Source: Telmatospirillum sp. (lineage in GTDB: Bacteria; Pseudomonadota; Alphaproteobacteria; CACIAM-22H2). Taken from it: DNA of 64,000 nucleotides. Made by a program: the position numbers and the translations under genes. Below the pieces are notes generated by a model that did not search any database, had not been told where the DNA came from, and saw nothing but the letters and a program-made list of their open reading frames with translations. Below are positions 1 to 9,123 of this stretch, in pieces. The stretch is taken from the NCBI GenBank assembly GCA_020248985.1, contig JADCGL010000017.1:1-64000 (forward strand). Reading direction: 5' to 3'. Numbering within the stretch: the stretch's first letter is position 1; every line of letters starts with the position of its first letter.

Positions 1-32
1 CCATCGGCAACGACCCCCAGGTTGCGTACTGA
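1..32 (+). CDS. possible 3' end of a gene that starts outside the window
   Basis: Reading from base 3, one frame encodes IGNDPQVAY and then stops with TGA at 30-32. That is too little to assign a family. It would be convergent with the DUF3501 gene ending at 94. No terminator-like hairpin separates them. It could equally be chance open frame. Confidence 0.25.
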   Translation, partial: IGNDPQVAY

Positions 33-93
33 GGATCGTTACACGATTTTCAAGGGCGGTCAATCGCGGTTGAATTCTCGGTCAATTGCAGCT

Positions 94-693
94 TCAAACC
101 GCAAAATCTTCGGCCAGGGCCGCGCGCACGTCTTCACCGAGCACAGCCATGTGGCCGTAATTCGGGTGGTCGATGCCGAGCAGCACGCGCGCACCCGGTT
201 TGCGGAAGGCCGCGATCGCGGCGGCGTCGAACGCGAAGCGCAGGAAATGCACCGACGAGGTCTTGCCGTCGTCCTTCGTGCGCTCGACGTCGGTTTCGCC
301 CGCGGCCGCAATGCGCTTGCCGCCGACTTCGAAAGCGATGTGGCGCTCGATATGCCCAAGCTTGGCGAGCGTGGCCGCCCGGCGCACCGGATCGTCGATC
401 TCGATCATCATCGTGGCCACGAGTTCGCTGCCCTGCGGGATCAGCGGGTTGAACGCGGCAAGCTCGTCGGCGATCTGCGCCTCGCCGCCCTTTTCGATGA
501 ACAGCATCTCGTGCACCTGATGCCACATCGTCTGGTAGTTTTCGAAATAGAAGGTCGCGTCGGGGCCGACGGACACGCGGCGCAGGCGCTTGGCGGCGAC
601 CACGCTTTCGCGCAAAGCCTTGCGCTCGAGCGCATAGGCCTCGAGGGGCAGAATGTCGGCGCGCGAAATTTCGCGCTTAACGGCGAGGGCCAT
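94..693 (-). CDS. DUF3501 family protein
   Basis: This encodes 199 residues of a DUF3501-type protein of unknown biochemical role. It is recognised by the N-terminal segment with REISRADILPLEAY, the VSVGPDATFYFENYQTMWHQ stretch and the C-terminal FDHPNYGH-like segment (here IDHPNYGHMAVL). The ATG at 693 was chosen because AAGGAG lies just upstream and the family starts here; an upstream in-frame extension to 831 runs inside the neighbouring gene. It follows the iron-sulfur gene by only 5 bases and is the last gene of the rubrerythrin operon. Genes of this family recur beside rubrerythrin and GlpC-like proteins, which suggests a role in peroxide or iron handling; that is inference. Confidence 0.85.
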   Translation of the reverse strand: MALAVKREISRADILPLEAYALERKALRESVVAAKRLRRVSVGPDATFYFENYQTMWHQVHEMLFIEKGGEAQIADELAAFNPLIPQGSELVATMMIEIDDPVRRAATLAKLGHIERHIAFEVGGKRIAAAGETDVERTKDDGKTSSVHFLRFAFDAAAIAAFRKPGARVLLGIDHPNYGHMAVLGEDVRAALAEDFAV

Positions 694-698
694 ATTCG

Positions 699-2054
699 TC
701 ACTCCTTGGATGCAAGCCCGTAGGCTTTGGCAAAAAGTTCGATGGGATGCAGCGAATGGTCGATCTGCGGCTTGTCCGCCATGTCGAGCCGCTCGACCCC
801 TTGCACCAAATGCTCGCCCGCAAGCGGGCATTCGGAAGAAAGATAGGTCTTCTTGTTGGCCGCGACAGCCTTGATCGCCGGTTTTCCCACTTTAAGCGCG
901 GTCTCGAAATTGTTCTTCATCACGCCCCACGAGCCGCCGTGGCCCGAGCAGCGCTCGATGATGGCCACGCTCACTTTGGGGATGAGGCGCAGCATTTCGG
1001 CAGCCTTCGGACCCATATTCTGGGCGCGCGCATGGCAGGCGAAATGCATCGAAATGCCGCCGTCCAGTTCGCTCAAGCCGGGGGCAAGCCCGTGCTTCTT
1101 GTGGATGTCGACGACGTATTCGGACGCGTCGAACGTCGCTTTGGCGAGTTTGGCCACGAACGGATCGTCGGGCAGGATCAGCGGCCATTCGAATTTGAGC
1201 ATTAGCGCGCAAGACGGGATCAGCGCCACGATGTCGTAGCCCTCGTCGATGAGCGGGCTCAATTCGCGCGCGACGAGAGCCGCGTTCGCCGCGACCTTGT
1301 CGATCTCGCCATGCTCGAGCTGCGGCATGCCGCAGCATTTCGGGTAGACGACCTTGCTGTCGACGCCGTTTTTGGCGAGCACGGCGCGCATCGCCATGCC
1401 GATATTCGGGTTGTTGTAGTTCACGAAACAGGTCGCGTAGAGCGCGGCCTTGCGCTTGCCGAAGGCGGGCGCTTCCGGATTGAGCGTCAGCGCATCGCGC
1501 TTGGCGCGCACTTCGAACGTCGCGCCGTGGAATTTCGGCAGGGCGGCTTCGCGATGCACGTCCGCGACGTTTTCGAGCAACGCACGCGTCGTCGTGTTCT
1601 TCGTGTCGGTCGCCCAATTGGCGATGCCCGACACGAGACCGGCCAGGCGGCCGTTGCGGTCGGTCTTGGTGAGTTCCTTTTCCGCAAACGGCACCTTGCC
1701 CTTTTTGGCTTCGATGGCGCGGTAGCGCAGCATCAGATGCGGAAAATCGAGATTGAATTCGTGCGGCGGCACGTAGGGGCATTTGGTGAGGAAGCACATG
1801 TCGCAGAGCGTGCAGGCGTCCACCACGCCCTTGAATTCGCTCGACGGCACTTCTTCCAGCACTTCGCCCGGCGTTGCGTCCACCAGATCGAACAGCTTGG
1901 GGAACGAGTCGCACAGATTGAAGCAGCGGCGGCAGCCGTGGCAGATGTCGAACACGCGCCGCAATTCGGCGTCGAGTTTTTCCTCGTTCCAGAAATCCGG
2001 ATTGGTCCAGTCGAGCTTGTGCCGGATCGGCGCTTCGAGACTGCCTTCGCGCAT
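699..2054 (-). CDS. GlpC/HdrD-like iron-sulfur protein, rubrerythrin-associated
   Basis: This 451-residue cytoplasmic protein resembles the iron-sulfur subunits of anaerobic glycerol-3-phosphate dehydrogenase (GlpC) and heterodisulfide reductase. Two 4Fe-4S motifs are visible: Cys38, 41, 44 and 48, then Cys81, 84, 87 and 92. The C-terminal half has two cysteine-rich CCG-type motifs, CCGMPQLEHG and RCSGHGG. ATG 2054 is the natural start; further upstream the frame runs into the rubrerythrin gene region. It lies between rubrerythrin and DUF3501 in one operon, with no GlpA or GlpB partner nearby, so electron transfer to rubrerythrin is more likely than glycerol metabolism. The redox partner is inferred, not shown. 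Confidence 0.85.
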   Translation of the reverse strand: MREGSLEAPIRHKLDWTNPDFWNEEKLDAELRRVFDICHGCRRCFNLCDSFPKLFDLVDATPGEVLEEVPSSEFKGVVDACTLCDMCFLTKCPYVPPHEFNLDFPHLMLRYRAIEAKKGKVPFAEKELTKTDRNGRLAGLVSGIANWATDTKNTTTRALLENVADVHREAALPKFHGATFEVRAKRDALTLNPEAPAFGKRKAALYATCFVNYNNPNIGMAMRAVLAKNGVDSKVVYPKCCGMPQLEHGEIDKVAANAALVARELSPLIDEGYDIVALIPSCALMLKFEWPLILPDDPFVAKLAKATFDASEYVVDIHKKHGLAPGLSELDGGISMHFACHARAQNMGPKAAEMLRLIPKVSVAIIERCSGHGGSWGVMKNNFETALKVGKPAIKAVAANKKTYLSSECPLAGEHLVQGVERLDMADKPQIDHSLHPIELFAKAYGLASKE

Positions 2055-2146
2055 GGAACGGACTTCCCTGTGAGATCTCGCGGAAAAAGAAACGGCCCCT
2101 TCGCGGCGGCACGAGAAAGGCCGCCGGAAGGAGCCGCTTGGGGGTC

Positions 2147-2575
2147 TTAGGCCGAAGCCTTCATCGCTTCGAGCGTCTTGGCGAACTTGCCGGCGTGCGA
2201 CTTTTCGGCCTTGGCCAAGGTCTCGAACCAGTCGGCGATTTCGTCGAAGCCTTCTTCGCGCGCGGCCTTCGCCATGCCCGGATACATGTCGGTGTATTCG
2301 TGCGTTTCGCCGGCGATCGAGGCCTTCAGGTTCTGCTCGGTCGTGCCGATCGGCTCGCCCGTGGCCGGGTCGCCGACTTCCTCGAGGAACTCGAGATGGC
2401 CGTGCGCATGGCCCGTTTCGCCTTCGGCCGTCGAGCGGAAGACGGCGGCGACGTCGTTGTAGCCTTCGACGTCGGCCTTTTGCGCGAAATAGAGATAGCG
2501 GCGATTGGCCTGGCTTTCGCCGGCAAAGGCTTCCTTCAGATGCTTTTCGGTCTTGGTCCCTTTGAGTGCGGGCAT
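2147..2575 (-). CDS. rubrerythrin without rubredoxin domain
   Basis: A 142-residue ferritin-like di-iron protein. The iron ligands expected for rubrerythrin are present: Glu20, Glu53-x-x-His56, Glu90/Glu93 and Glu124-x-x-His127. Classical rubrerythrins of about 190 residues end in a rubredoxin domain with CxxC pairs; this one stops after the four-helix bundle and has no cysteines. It probably reduces hydrogen peroxide in the cytoplasm using electrons from another protein, perhaps the iron-sulfur protein encoded downstream. It is the first gene of a three-gene operon. Its promoter at 2659-2687 is preceded by an Irr-box-like sequence at 2691-2707, so iron- or heme-dependent control by the adjacent irr product is likely. 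Confidence 0.93.
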   Translation of the reverse strand: MPALKGTKTEKHLKEAFAGESQANRRYLYFAQKADVEGYNDVAAVFRSTAEGETGHAHGHLEFLEEVGDPATGEPIGTTEQNLKASIAGETHEYTDMYPGMAKAAREEGFDEIADWFETLAKAEKSHAGKFAKTLEAMKASA

Positions 2576-2658
2576 GGGCAGGCTCCCTCTGGCGCAAAAT
2601 AGAAAACGGCGGGGCGGTATCGCACCCGAAAGCGGACCGACCGGCCCGCTCGGCGTCT

Positions 2659-2687
2659 TATATGGGCCTTGGGGATGACTTCGTCAA
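2659..2687 (-). promoter_or_regulatory. predicted sigma70-type promoter of the rubrerythrin operon
   Basis: On the minus strand, TTGACG (2682-2687) and CATATA (2659-2664) are separated by exactly 17 bases. The ATG of rubrerythrin is about 85 bases further on. The same hexamers and spacing recur before katG. Confidence 0.6.
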
Positions 2688-2690
2688 TAG

Positions 2691-2707
2691 CCTGGAATCG
2701 TTCCAAA
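2691..2707. promoter_or_regulatory. Irr-box (ICE-like) operator upstream of rubrerythrin
   Basis: CCTGGAATCGTTCCAAA matches 15 of 17 positions of the iron control element consensus TTTRGAAYNRTTCYAAA known for alphaproteobacterial Irr. It lies three bases upstream of the -35 hexamer, exactly as at katG. Binding is inferred. Confidence 0.65.
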
Positions 2708-2736
2708 ATGATTTTGAACGATTTGTTATATTTTGG

Positions 2737-3165
2737 CTATTTCTGCTCGGATTCGAGGCGAATCACGACCTCGACGCGCGCCACTTTGGTGCCCATAGGT
2801 GCCGGCGGCAGGTCGGAAACCGACACCGCATCGACCGGAATGTCCTGCAGGCGCCGCTCTTCTTCGAAATAGAAATGGTGGTGAGGACCAATATTGGTGT
2901 CGAAATACGAAATTCCAGGGGCGATCACCACTTCGCGCAGCAAACCGCTTTGCGTGAATTGATTCAACGCATTGTAGACCGTGGCCAGCGACACCGAAAG
3001 GCCGACTTTCTTGGCCTCGCGCGCCAGATCGTCCGCACTCAAATGGCGATTGCCGCCAGCACGCAACAAATGCAGCAGCTGCACACGCTGGCGCGTCGGG
3101 CGCAATCCAGCTTCTTTAAGGGCGTCGACCGCCAGGGTAAAAGTCCGATCGCGAGTCATAATCAT
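2737..3165 (-). CDS. irr: Irr-type Fur family transcriptional regulator
   Basis: This 142-residue protein has the Fur-family winged helix (RPTRQR at about 23-28, SLATVYNALNQ recognition segment at 59-69) followed by the Irr signature GISYFDTNIGPHHHFYFEEE. The His-His-His run at 95-97 is the second heme/metal site of Irr, and the LxDIP and RVEVVIRL segments are also Irr-like. The N-terminal Cys-Pro heme regulatory motif of Bradyrhizobium Irr is absent. Irr senses heme supply and binds ICE boxes; two such boxes lie beside the flanking rubrerythrin and katG promoters. The start may be ATG 3165 or ATG 3159; neither has a clear Shine-Dalgarno sequence. A PerR-like role cannot be excluded. Confidence 0.88.
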   Translation of the reverse strand: MIMTRDRTFTLAVDALKEAGLRPTRQRVQLLHLLRAGGNRHLSADDLAREAKKVGLSVSLATVYNALNQFTQSGLLREVVIAPGISYFDTNIGPHHHFYFEEERRLQDIPVDAVSVSDLPPAPMGTKVARVEVVIRLESEQK

Positions 3166-3218
3166 TTAAATAGGGCAAACCGGTGCGGAAGGGAAGAGGC
3201 GGTATCGAGAAACCGATG

Positions 3219-3256
3219 CCCCGCCGTGCGATTTTCGGGAAAATCGCACGGCGGGG
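3219..3256 (-). terminator. perfect 17-bp hairpin after katG
   Basis: A 17-base arm (3219-3235) is exactly complementary to 3240-3256 around a four-base CGGG loop. It starts 21 bases past the katG stop codon. No T-run follows on the minus strand, so it may end transcription weakly or mainly protect the katG 3' end. It also separates katG from irr. Confidence 0.6.
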
Positions 3257-3277
3257 ACCGGGTTTACGTCAGCAACC

Positions 3278-5515
<2,238 letters not shown>

Positions 5516-5524
5516 TTAGAGTTC

Positions 5525-5553
5525 AATATGGGATCGCCTTCGGATGCCGTCAA
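5525..5553 (-). promoter_or_regulatory. predicted sigma70-type promoter of katG
   Basis: On the minus strand, TTGACG (5548-5553) and CATATT (5525-5530) are 17 bases apart, about 55 bases before the katG ATG. The design is almost identical to the rubrerythrin promoter. Confidence 0.62.
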
Positions 5554-5556
5554 TAG

Positions 5557-5573
5557 ATTAGAATAATTCCAAA
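5557..5573. promoter_or_regulatory. Irr-box (ICE-like) operator upstream of katG
   Basis: ATTAGAATAATTCCAAA matches 16 of 17 positions of TTTRGAAYNRTTCYAAA. It ends three bases upstream of the -35 hexamer. The stretch from here to 5750 is AT-rich and shows no further gene. Confidence 0.72.
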
Positions 5574-5750
5574 CTAAAATTCAGAAGACTGAAATATTTC
5601 GAAAAAATATGACAATCTGATATGAATACCCTCGTTTCCAGTAGGGACATCGCCACGCTGCAAGCGAATCCGAGCCGTCAAATCCACTTTTATCTTAAGA
5701 TGTATTCGACTCGGCACTTGCGGCTGCGGCGGCGGATAGCGCCCCCCATG

Positions 5751-6770
5751 TCAGCCCGGCACGCCCTTGGTGGTCGAGTATTCGAAATGCAGCACTTCAC
5801 CCGGATGGACGAGCTTGTGCGCGGCATGCGCGGCCATCGCGGCTTCGGCGAAGCCCTGCAGGATCAGTTTGAGCTTGCCCGGATAGTCGGCGATGTCGCC
5901 GATCGCGAAAATGCCGGGCACGGACGTTGCGAGCGTGGCCGCTTCGACCGCGATATTGCCCTTGTGCAGAGCAAGGCCCCAGCCTGCGATGGGGCCGAGA
6001 TTCATTGCGAGGCCGAAAAAGGCGAGCAGCGCATCGGCCTCGAGCTTGCGGACATTGCCGTCGAGATCTTTCAGCACCACGTGCTTGAGCGCGCCGGGCT
6101 CCCCTTCCAGCGCTTCGAGCTGGTAGGGCGTCACGAGATCGATTTTTCCGTCCCTGGCGAGGTCCATCACTTTGGCGACCGTGTCGGGCGCACCGCGAAA
6201 CTTGTCGCGCCGGTGGATGACCATCACGCGGGCGGCCACATCGGCCAAGGACAGCGTCCAGTCGAGCGCCGAATCGCCGCCGCCAGCGATCGCCACGCGC
6301 TTGCCGCGGAAATCTTCGCGCCGCGACACGAAATAATGCACGCCTTTGTTTTCGAATTCGTCGATGCGGGCGAGCGGCGGCTTGTTGGGGCCGAACGCCC
6401 CCACGCCCGCCGCCAGAATCACGGCCTTGGCGCGGATGCGCGTCCCCTTGGCGGTCTCGAGTTCGAGCCAGCCATCGTCCTGGCGCACCAATTTTTCCAC
6501 ACGCTGGCCCAGATGGTAGACCGGGTTGAAGGGGGCCGCCTGGGCCTGCAGATTTTCGATGAGTTCGAGGGCCCCCACTTTGGGATAGCCCGGAATGTCG
6601 TAGATCGGCTTTTCGGGATAGAGGGCGGCACATTGCCCGCCCGCCATGTCGAGCGCGTCGACCACATGCGTTTTCATCTTCAGCATGCCGCATTCGAAGA
6701 CGGCAAACAGCCCTACGGGGCCGGCACCGATGATCGCAACGTCGGTCGTGTGGACGGGCTGTTCGGACAT
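5751..6770 (-). CDS. ferredoxin/flavodoxin-NADP+ reductase, thioredoxin-reductase-like type
   Basis: A 339-residue FAD enzyme of the TrxR-like ferredoxin-NADP+ reductase class (as in Bacillus YumC and Rhodopseudomonas FNR). The FAD-binding IIGAGPVGL motif is near residues 14-22, and the NADP-binding IAGGGDSALDW motif in the middle. The conserved FAIGDIADYPGKLKLILQGFAEA segment binds FAD near the C-terminus. There is no CxxC redox pair, which separates it from thioredoxin reductase. It transfers electrons between NADPH and ferredoxin or flavodoxin in the cytoplasm. It is transcribed away from tsaE and appears to be a single-gene unit. Confidence 0.93.
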   Translation of the reverse strand: MSEQPVHTTDVAIIGAGPVGLFAVFECGMLKMKTHVVDALDMAGGQCAALYPEKPIYDIPGYPKVGALELIENLQAQAAPFNPVYHLGQRVEKLVRQDDGWLELETAKGTRIRAKAVILAAGVGAFGPNKPPLARIDEFENKGVHYFVSRREDFRGKRVAIAGGGDSALDWTLSLADVAARVMVIHRRDKFRGAPDTVAKVMDLARDGKIDLVTPYQLEALEGEPGALKHVVLKDLDGNVRKLEADALLAFFGLAMNLGPIAGWGLALHKGNIAVEAATLATSVPGIFAIGDIADYPGKLKLILQGFAEAAMAAHAAHKLVHPGEVLHFEYSTTKGVPG

Positions 6771-6909
6771 GGGGGGCAGACTTTCGCTTGGCGAGACGAG
6801 ACGGCAACATTGATAGCGTGCGGCCCGGCAAATTCAATCGGATTTGCCGGGAGTATTTGGCCCGGCCAGCTTCTTCCCAAGCCTTGGCGGCACGCGCTAG
6901 AAAGGGGCG

Positions 6910-7386
6910 ATGGAAACGCAAGGTGCGAGTCGCGCAACGACGCTCGAGAATCCGGCTGCGACCGCTGCCCTGGCGGCGCAATTGGCGGGGATTGCGCGCG
7001 TGGGCGACGTGCTCGCTTTGTGGGGCGATCTCGGCATGGGCAAGACCGCGTTTGCGCGCGCTTTCATCGCCGCCCGTGCCGGCGAAGCGCTCGTGGTGCC
7101 AAGCCCGACTTTTACGCTGCTGCAAACCTACGATCTGCCGAACGGTGCCGTCTGGCATTTCGATCTCTACCGGCTTGCGAGCCCCGACGACGTATGGGAA
7201 CTCGGGCTGGAGCAAGGCCTGAGCGACGCGATTCTGCTTGTCGAATGGCCGCAGCGCTTGGGCGATCTGCTGCCCGCCGACCGGCTCGATATTTCTTTCA
7301 TGCAAGGCGACAGCCCCGAGCAGCGCCGCGTGAAACTCGTCGCGGCAGGCGACTGGGCCGCGCGCCTCGAGGCTTGCCATGTTTGA
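6910..7386 (+). CDS. tsaE: tRNA threonylcarbamoyladenosine biosynthesis ATPase TsaE
   Basis: A 158-residue P-loop ATPase that works with TsaB and TsaD to make the t6A37 modification of ANN-decoding tRNAs. The Walker A motif GDLGMGKT is at 39-46, followed by the SPTFTLLQTY and HFDLYRL segments and the LVEWPQRL motif typical of TsaE. AAAGGGG precedes ATG 6910. The 3' end overlaps the next gene by 8 bases. It heads a run of five overlapping genes (tsaE-amgK-murU-addB-addA). Confidence 0.95.
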   Translation: METQGASRATTLENPAATAALAAQLAGIARVGDVLALWGDLGMGKTAFARAFIAARAGEALVVPSPTFTLLQTYDLPNGAVWHFDLYRLASPDDVWELGLEQGLSDAILLVEWPQRLGDLLPADRLDISFMQGDSPEQRRVKLVAAGDWAARLEACHV

Positions 7387-8389
7387 GCCGCGCGCCGAAG
7401 CGCGGCCGTTTCTCGACGCAAACGGCTGGGCCGGCATCGCGCCGGCGCCGCTGGCGGGCGACGCGAGCTTCCGGCGCTATTTTCGGCTGATCGACGGGCC
7501 CCGCCGCGCCGTGCTGATGGATGCCCCGCCGCTGCACGAAGACGTGCGGCCGTTTGTGGCCGTCGGCGATCACCTCGCGGCACTCGGCTTTTCGGCGCCG
7601 CGCATCGCCGCCAAAAATCCGCATGACGGGTTTCTGCTGCTCGAAGATCTCGGCGATGCGACTTTCACGCGCGCGCTGCACGAGGCCCCGACGCGCGAAG
7701 CCGAACTCTATGCGCTTGCGACCGACACGCTGATCGCGTTGCACAAGCACCCGGCCCAAACGAACGTCGACGTACCGGCCTACGATGCCGAAACGCTCGA
7801 CCGCGAAGCGGCCTTGCTGGTCGATTGGTTCCTGCCGGCCTGGACGGGGGCGCCCCCGTTGCCCGCCTTGCGCCGCGACTATCTCGAATTGTGGCGCAAG
7901 CTCTATGCGCTTGCCGACATCGGCAGCCCCTGCCTTGTGCTGCGCGACTACCACGTGGACAATCTTGTGCTGCTTGGCCAGCGGCCCGGCATTGCCGCGT
8001 GCGGCCTGCTGGATTTCCAGGACGCGCGGCTGGGGAGCTGCGTCTACGATCTCGCAAGCCTCGTCGAAGATGCGCGCCGCGACGTCTCGCGCGAGGTGCG
8101 CGATGCGTGCGTCGCGCGTTATCTCGCGGCCTTCCCGAACGTCGAAAAAGCCGCGTTCGACGCGGCCCTCGCCGCGCTGGGTGCGCAGCGCAGCGCCAAG
8201 ATCATCGGCATTTTCGTGCGCCTCGCCTTGCGCGACGGCAAGCCGCACTATCTCGGCCATATCGCGCGCGTGTGGCGCCTGCTCGAAGCGAGCCTCGCCC
8301 ACCCCGCGCTTGCCGAACTCGCACGCTGGTTCGACGCGAACGTGCCGCTCGATTGGCGCACCGCCCCCAAAATCGAGAGCGCGGCATGA
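7379..8389 (+). CDS. amgK: N-acetylmuramate/N-acetylglucosamine kinase AmgK
   Basis: This 336-residue aminoglycoside-phosphotransferase-fold kinase phosphorylates the anomeric position of MurNAc and GlcNAc recovered from peptidoglycan. The catalytic segment VLRDYHVDNL and the metal-binding LLDFQDARLG segment are intact. It overlaps tsaE by 8 bases and murU by an ATGA. The pairing with MurU identifies it as AmgK rather than an antibiotic phosphotransferase. The two enzymes form the shortcut to UDP-MurNAc that bypasses de novo synthesis and is linked to intrinsic fosfomycin tolerance in other bacteria. Confidence 0.9.
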   Translation: MFEPRAEARPFLDANGWAGIAPAPLAGDASFRRYFRLIDGPRRAVLMDAPPLHEDVRPFVAVGDHLAALGFSAPRIAAKNPHDGFLLLEDLGDATFTRALHEAPTREAELYALATDTLIALHKHPAQTNVDVPAYDAETLDREAALLVDWFLPAWTGAPPLPALRRDYLELWRKLYALADIGSPCLVLRDYHVDNLVLLGQRPGIAACGLLDFQDARLGSCVYDLASLVEDARRDVSREVRDACVARYLAAFPNVEKAAFDAALAALGAQRSAKIIGIFVRLALRDGKPHYLGHIARVWRLLEASLAHPALAELARWFDANVPLDWRTAPKIESAA

Positions 8390-9123
8390 GCAATATCCGC
8401 ACGGCGATGGTGCTCGCTGCCGGTTTGGGCAAGCGCATGCGCCCGCTTACCGATACGCTGCCAAAGCCGCTCGTCGAAGTCGCAGGCCGCAGCCTGATCG
8501 ACCGCGTGTTCGACCGGCTGATCGCAGCGGGCGTCACGCGCATCGTCGTCAATTTGCACCACCATCGTGCGACGCTTGAAGCGCATATCGCCAAGCGCAG
8601 CGATGCCGATTTCGTGCTGTCGCCGGAGGCCGAGTTGCTGGAGACCGGCGGCGGCGTTTTGAACGCGCTGCCGTTGCTGGGATCCGAGCCCTTCTATTGC
8701 GCGAATGCCGACGTGCTGTGGTTCGACGGCGCCACGCCGGCACTCGTGCGCATGGCCCAAGCCTGGGCGGCCCAGCGCCCAAACGCGCTGCTGCTGATGA
8801 ACTCGGCCGCAAGCGCGCGCGGCTACGAGGGGCGCGGCGACTATTTCATGGACGGGTTTGGCCGTGCGCGCCGCCGCCAAGGCAACCAGATCGCCCCGTT
8901 CGTCTATGCCGGCGTGCAGATCCTCACACCCGGCTGTTTTGCGGGCCAAGAACCTGGCCGCTTTTCGCTGAACCGCGTCTACGACGCGCTCGAAGCGGCC
9001 GAGGGCCTTGTCGGCATCGCGCATGACGGTTTGTGGTTCCATGTCGGCACGCCCGAAAGTGTCGCGGAAACCGAGTTCGAGTTGGGCTGGTCGCACGCGC
9101 GACCCTATCCGCCGCATCGATGA
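8386..9123 (+). CDS. murU: N-acetylmuramate-1-phosphate uridylyltransferase MurU
   Basis: A 245-residue nucleotidyltransferase that makes UDP-MurNAc from MurNAc-1-phosphate. The N-terminal nucleotide-binding segment LAAGLGKRMRPLTDTLPKPL is typical of sugar-1-phosphate nucleotidyltransferases, and FYCANADVLWFDG carries the metal-binding aspartate. ATG 8386 overlaps the amgK stop (ATGA). Genomic pairing with amgK favours MurU over a generic mannose- or glucose-1-phosphate nucleotidyltransferase. Confidence 0.88.
   Translation: MSNIRTAMVLAAGLGKRMRPLTDTLPKPLVEVAGRSLIDRVFDRLIAAGVTRIVVNLHHHRATLEAHIAKRSDADFVLSPEAELLETGGGVLNALPLLGSEPFYCANADVLWFDGATPALVRMAQAWAAQRPNALLLMNSAASARGYEGRGDYFMDGFGRARRRQGNQIAPFVYAGVQILTPGCFAGQEPGRFSLNRVYDALEAAEGLVGIAHDGLWFHVGTPESVAETEFELGWSHARPYPPHR

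Noticed and set aside
699-2054. Anaerobic glycerol-3-phosphate dehydrogenase subunit GlpC
   Set aside because: The cluster motifs fit, but there is no glpA or glpB and the gene lies inside a rubrerythrin operon, so the GlpC name would mislead.
5622-7490. A 622-codon plus-strand frame
   Set aside because: It lies antisense to the ferredoxin-NADP reductase and in another frame of tsaE; both of those have clear motifs.
7379-8389. Aminoglycoside antibiotic resistance phosphotransferase
   Set aside because: The fold matches, but overlap with murU and the tsaE-addBA context point to the cell-wall recycling kinase AmgK.
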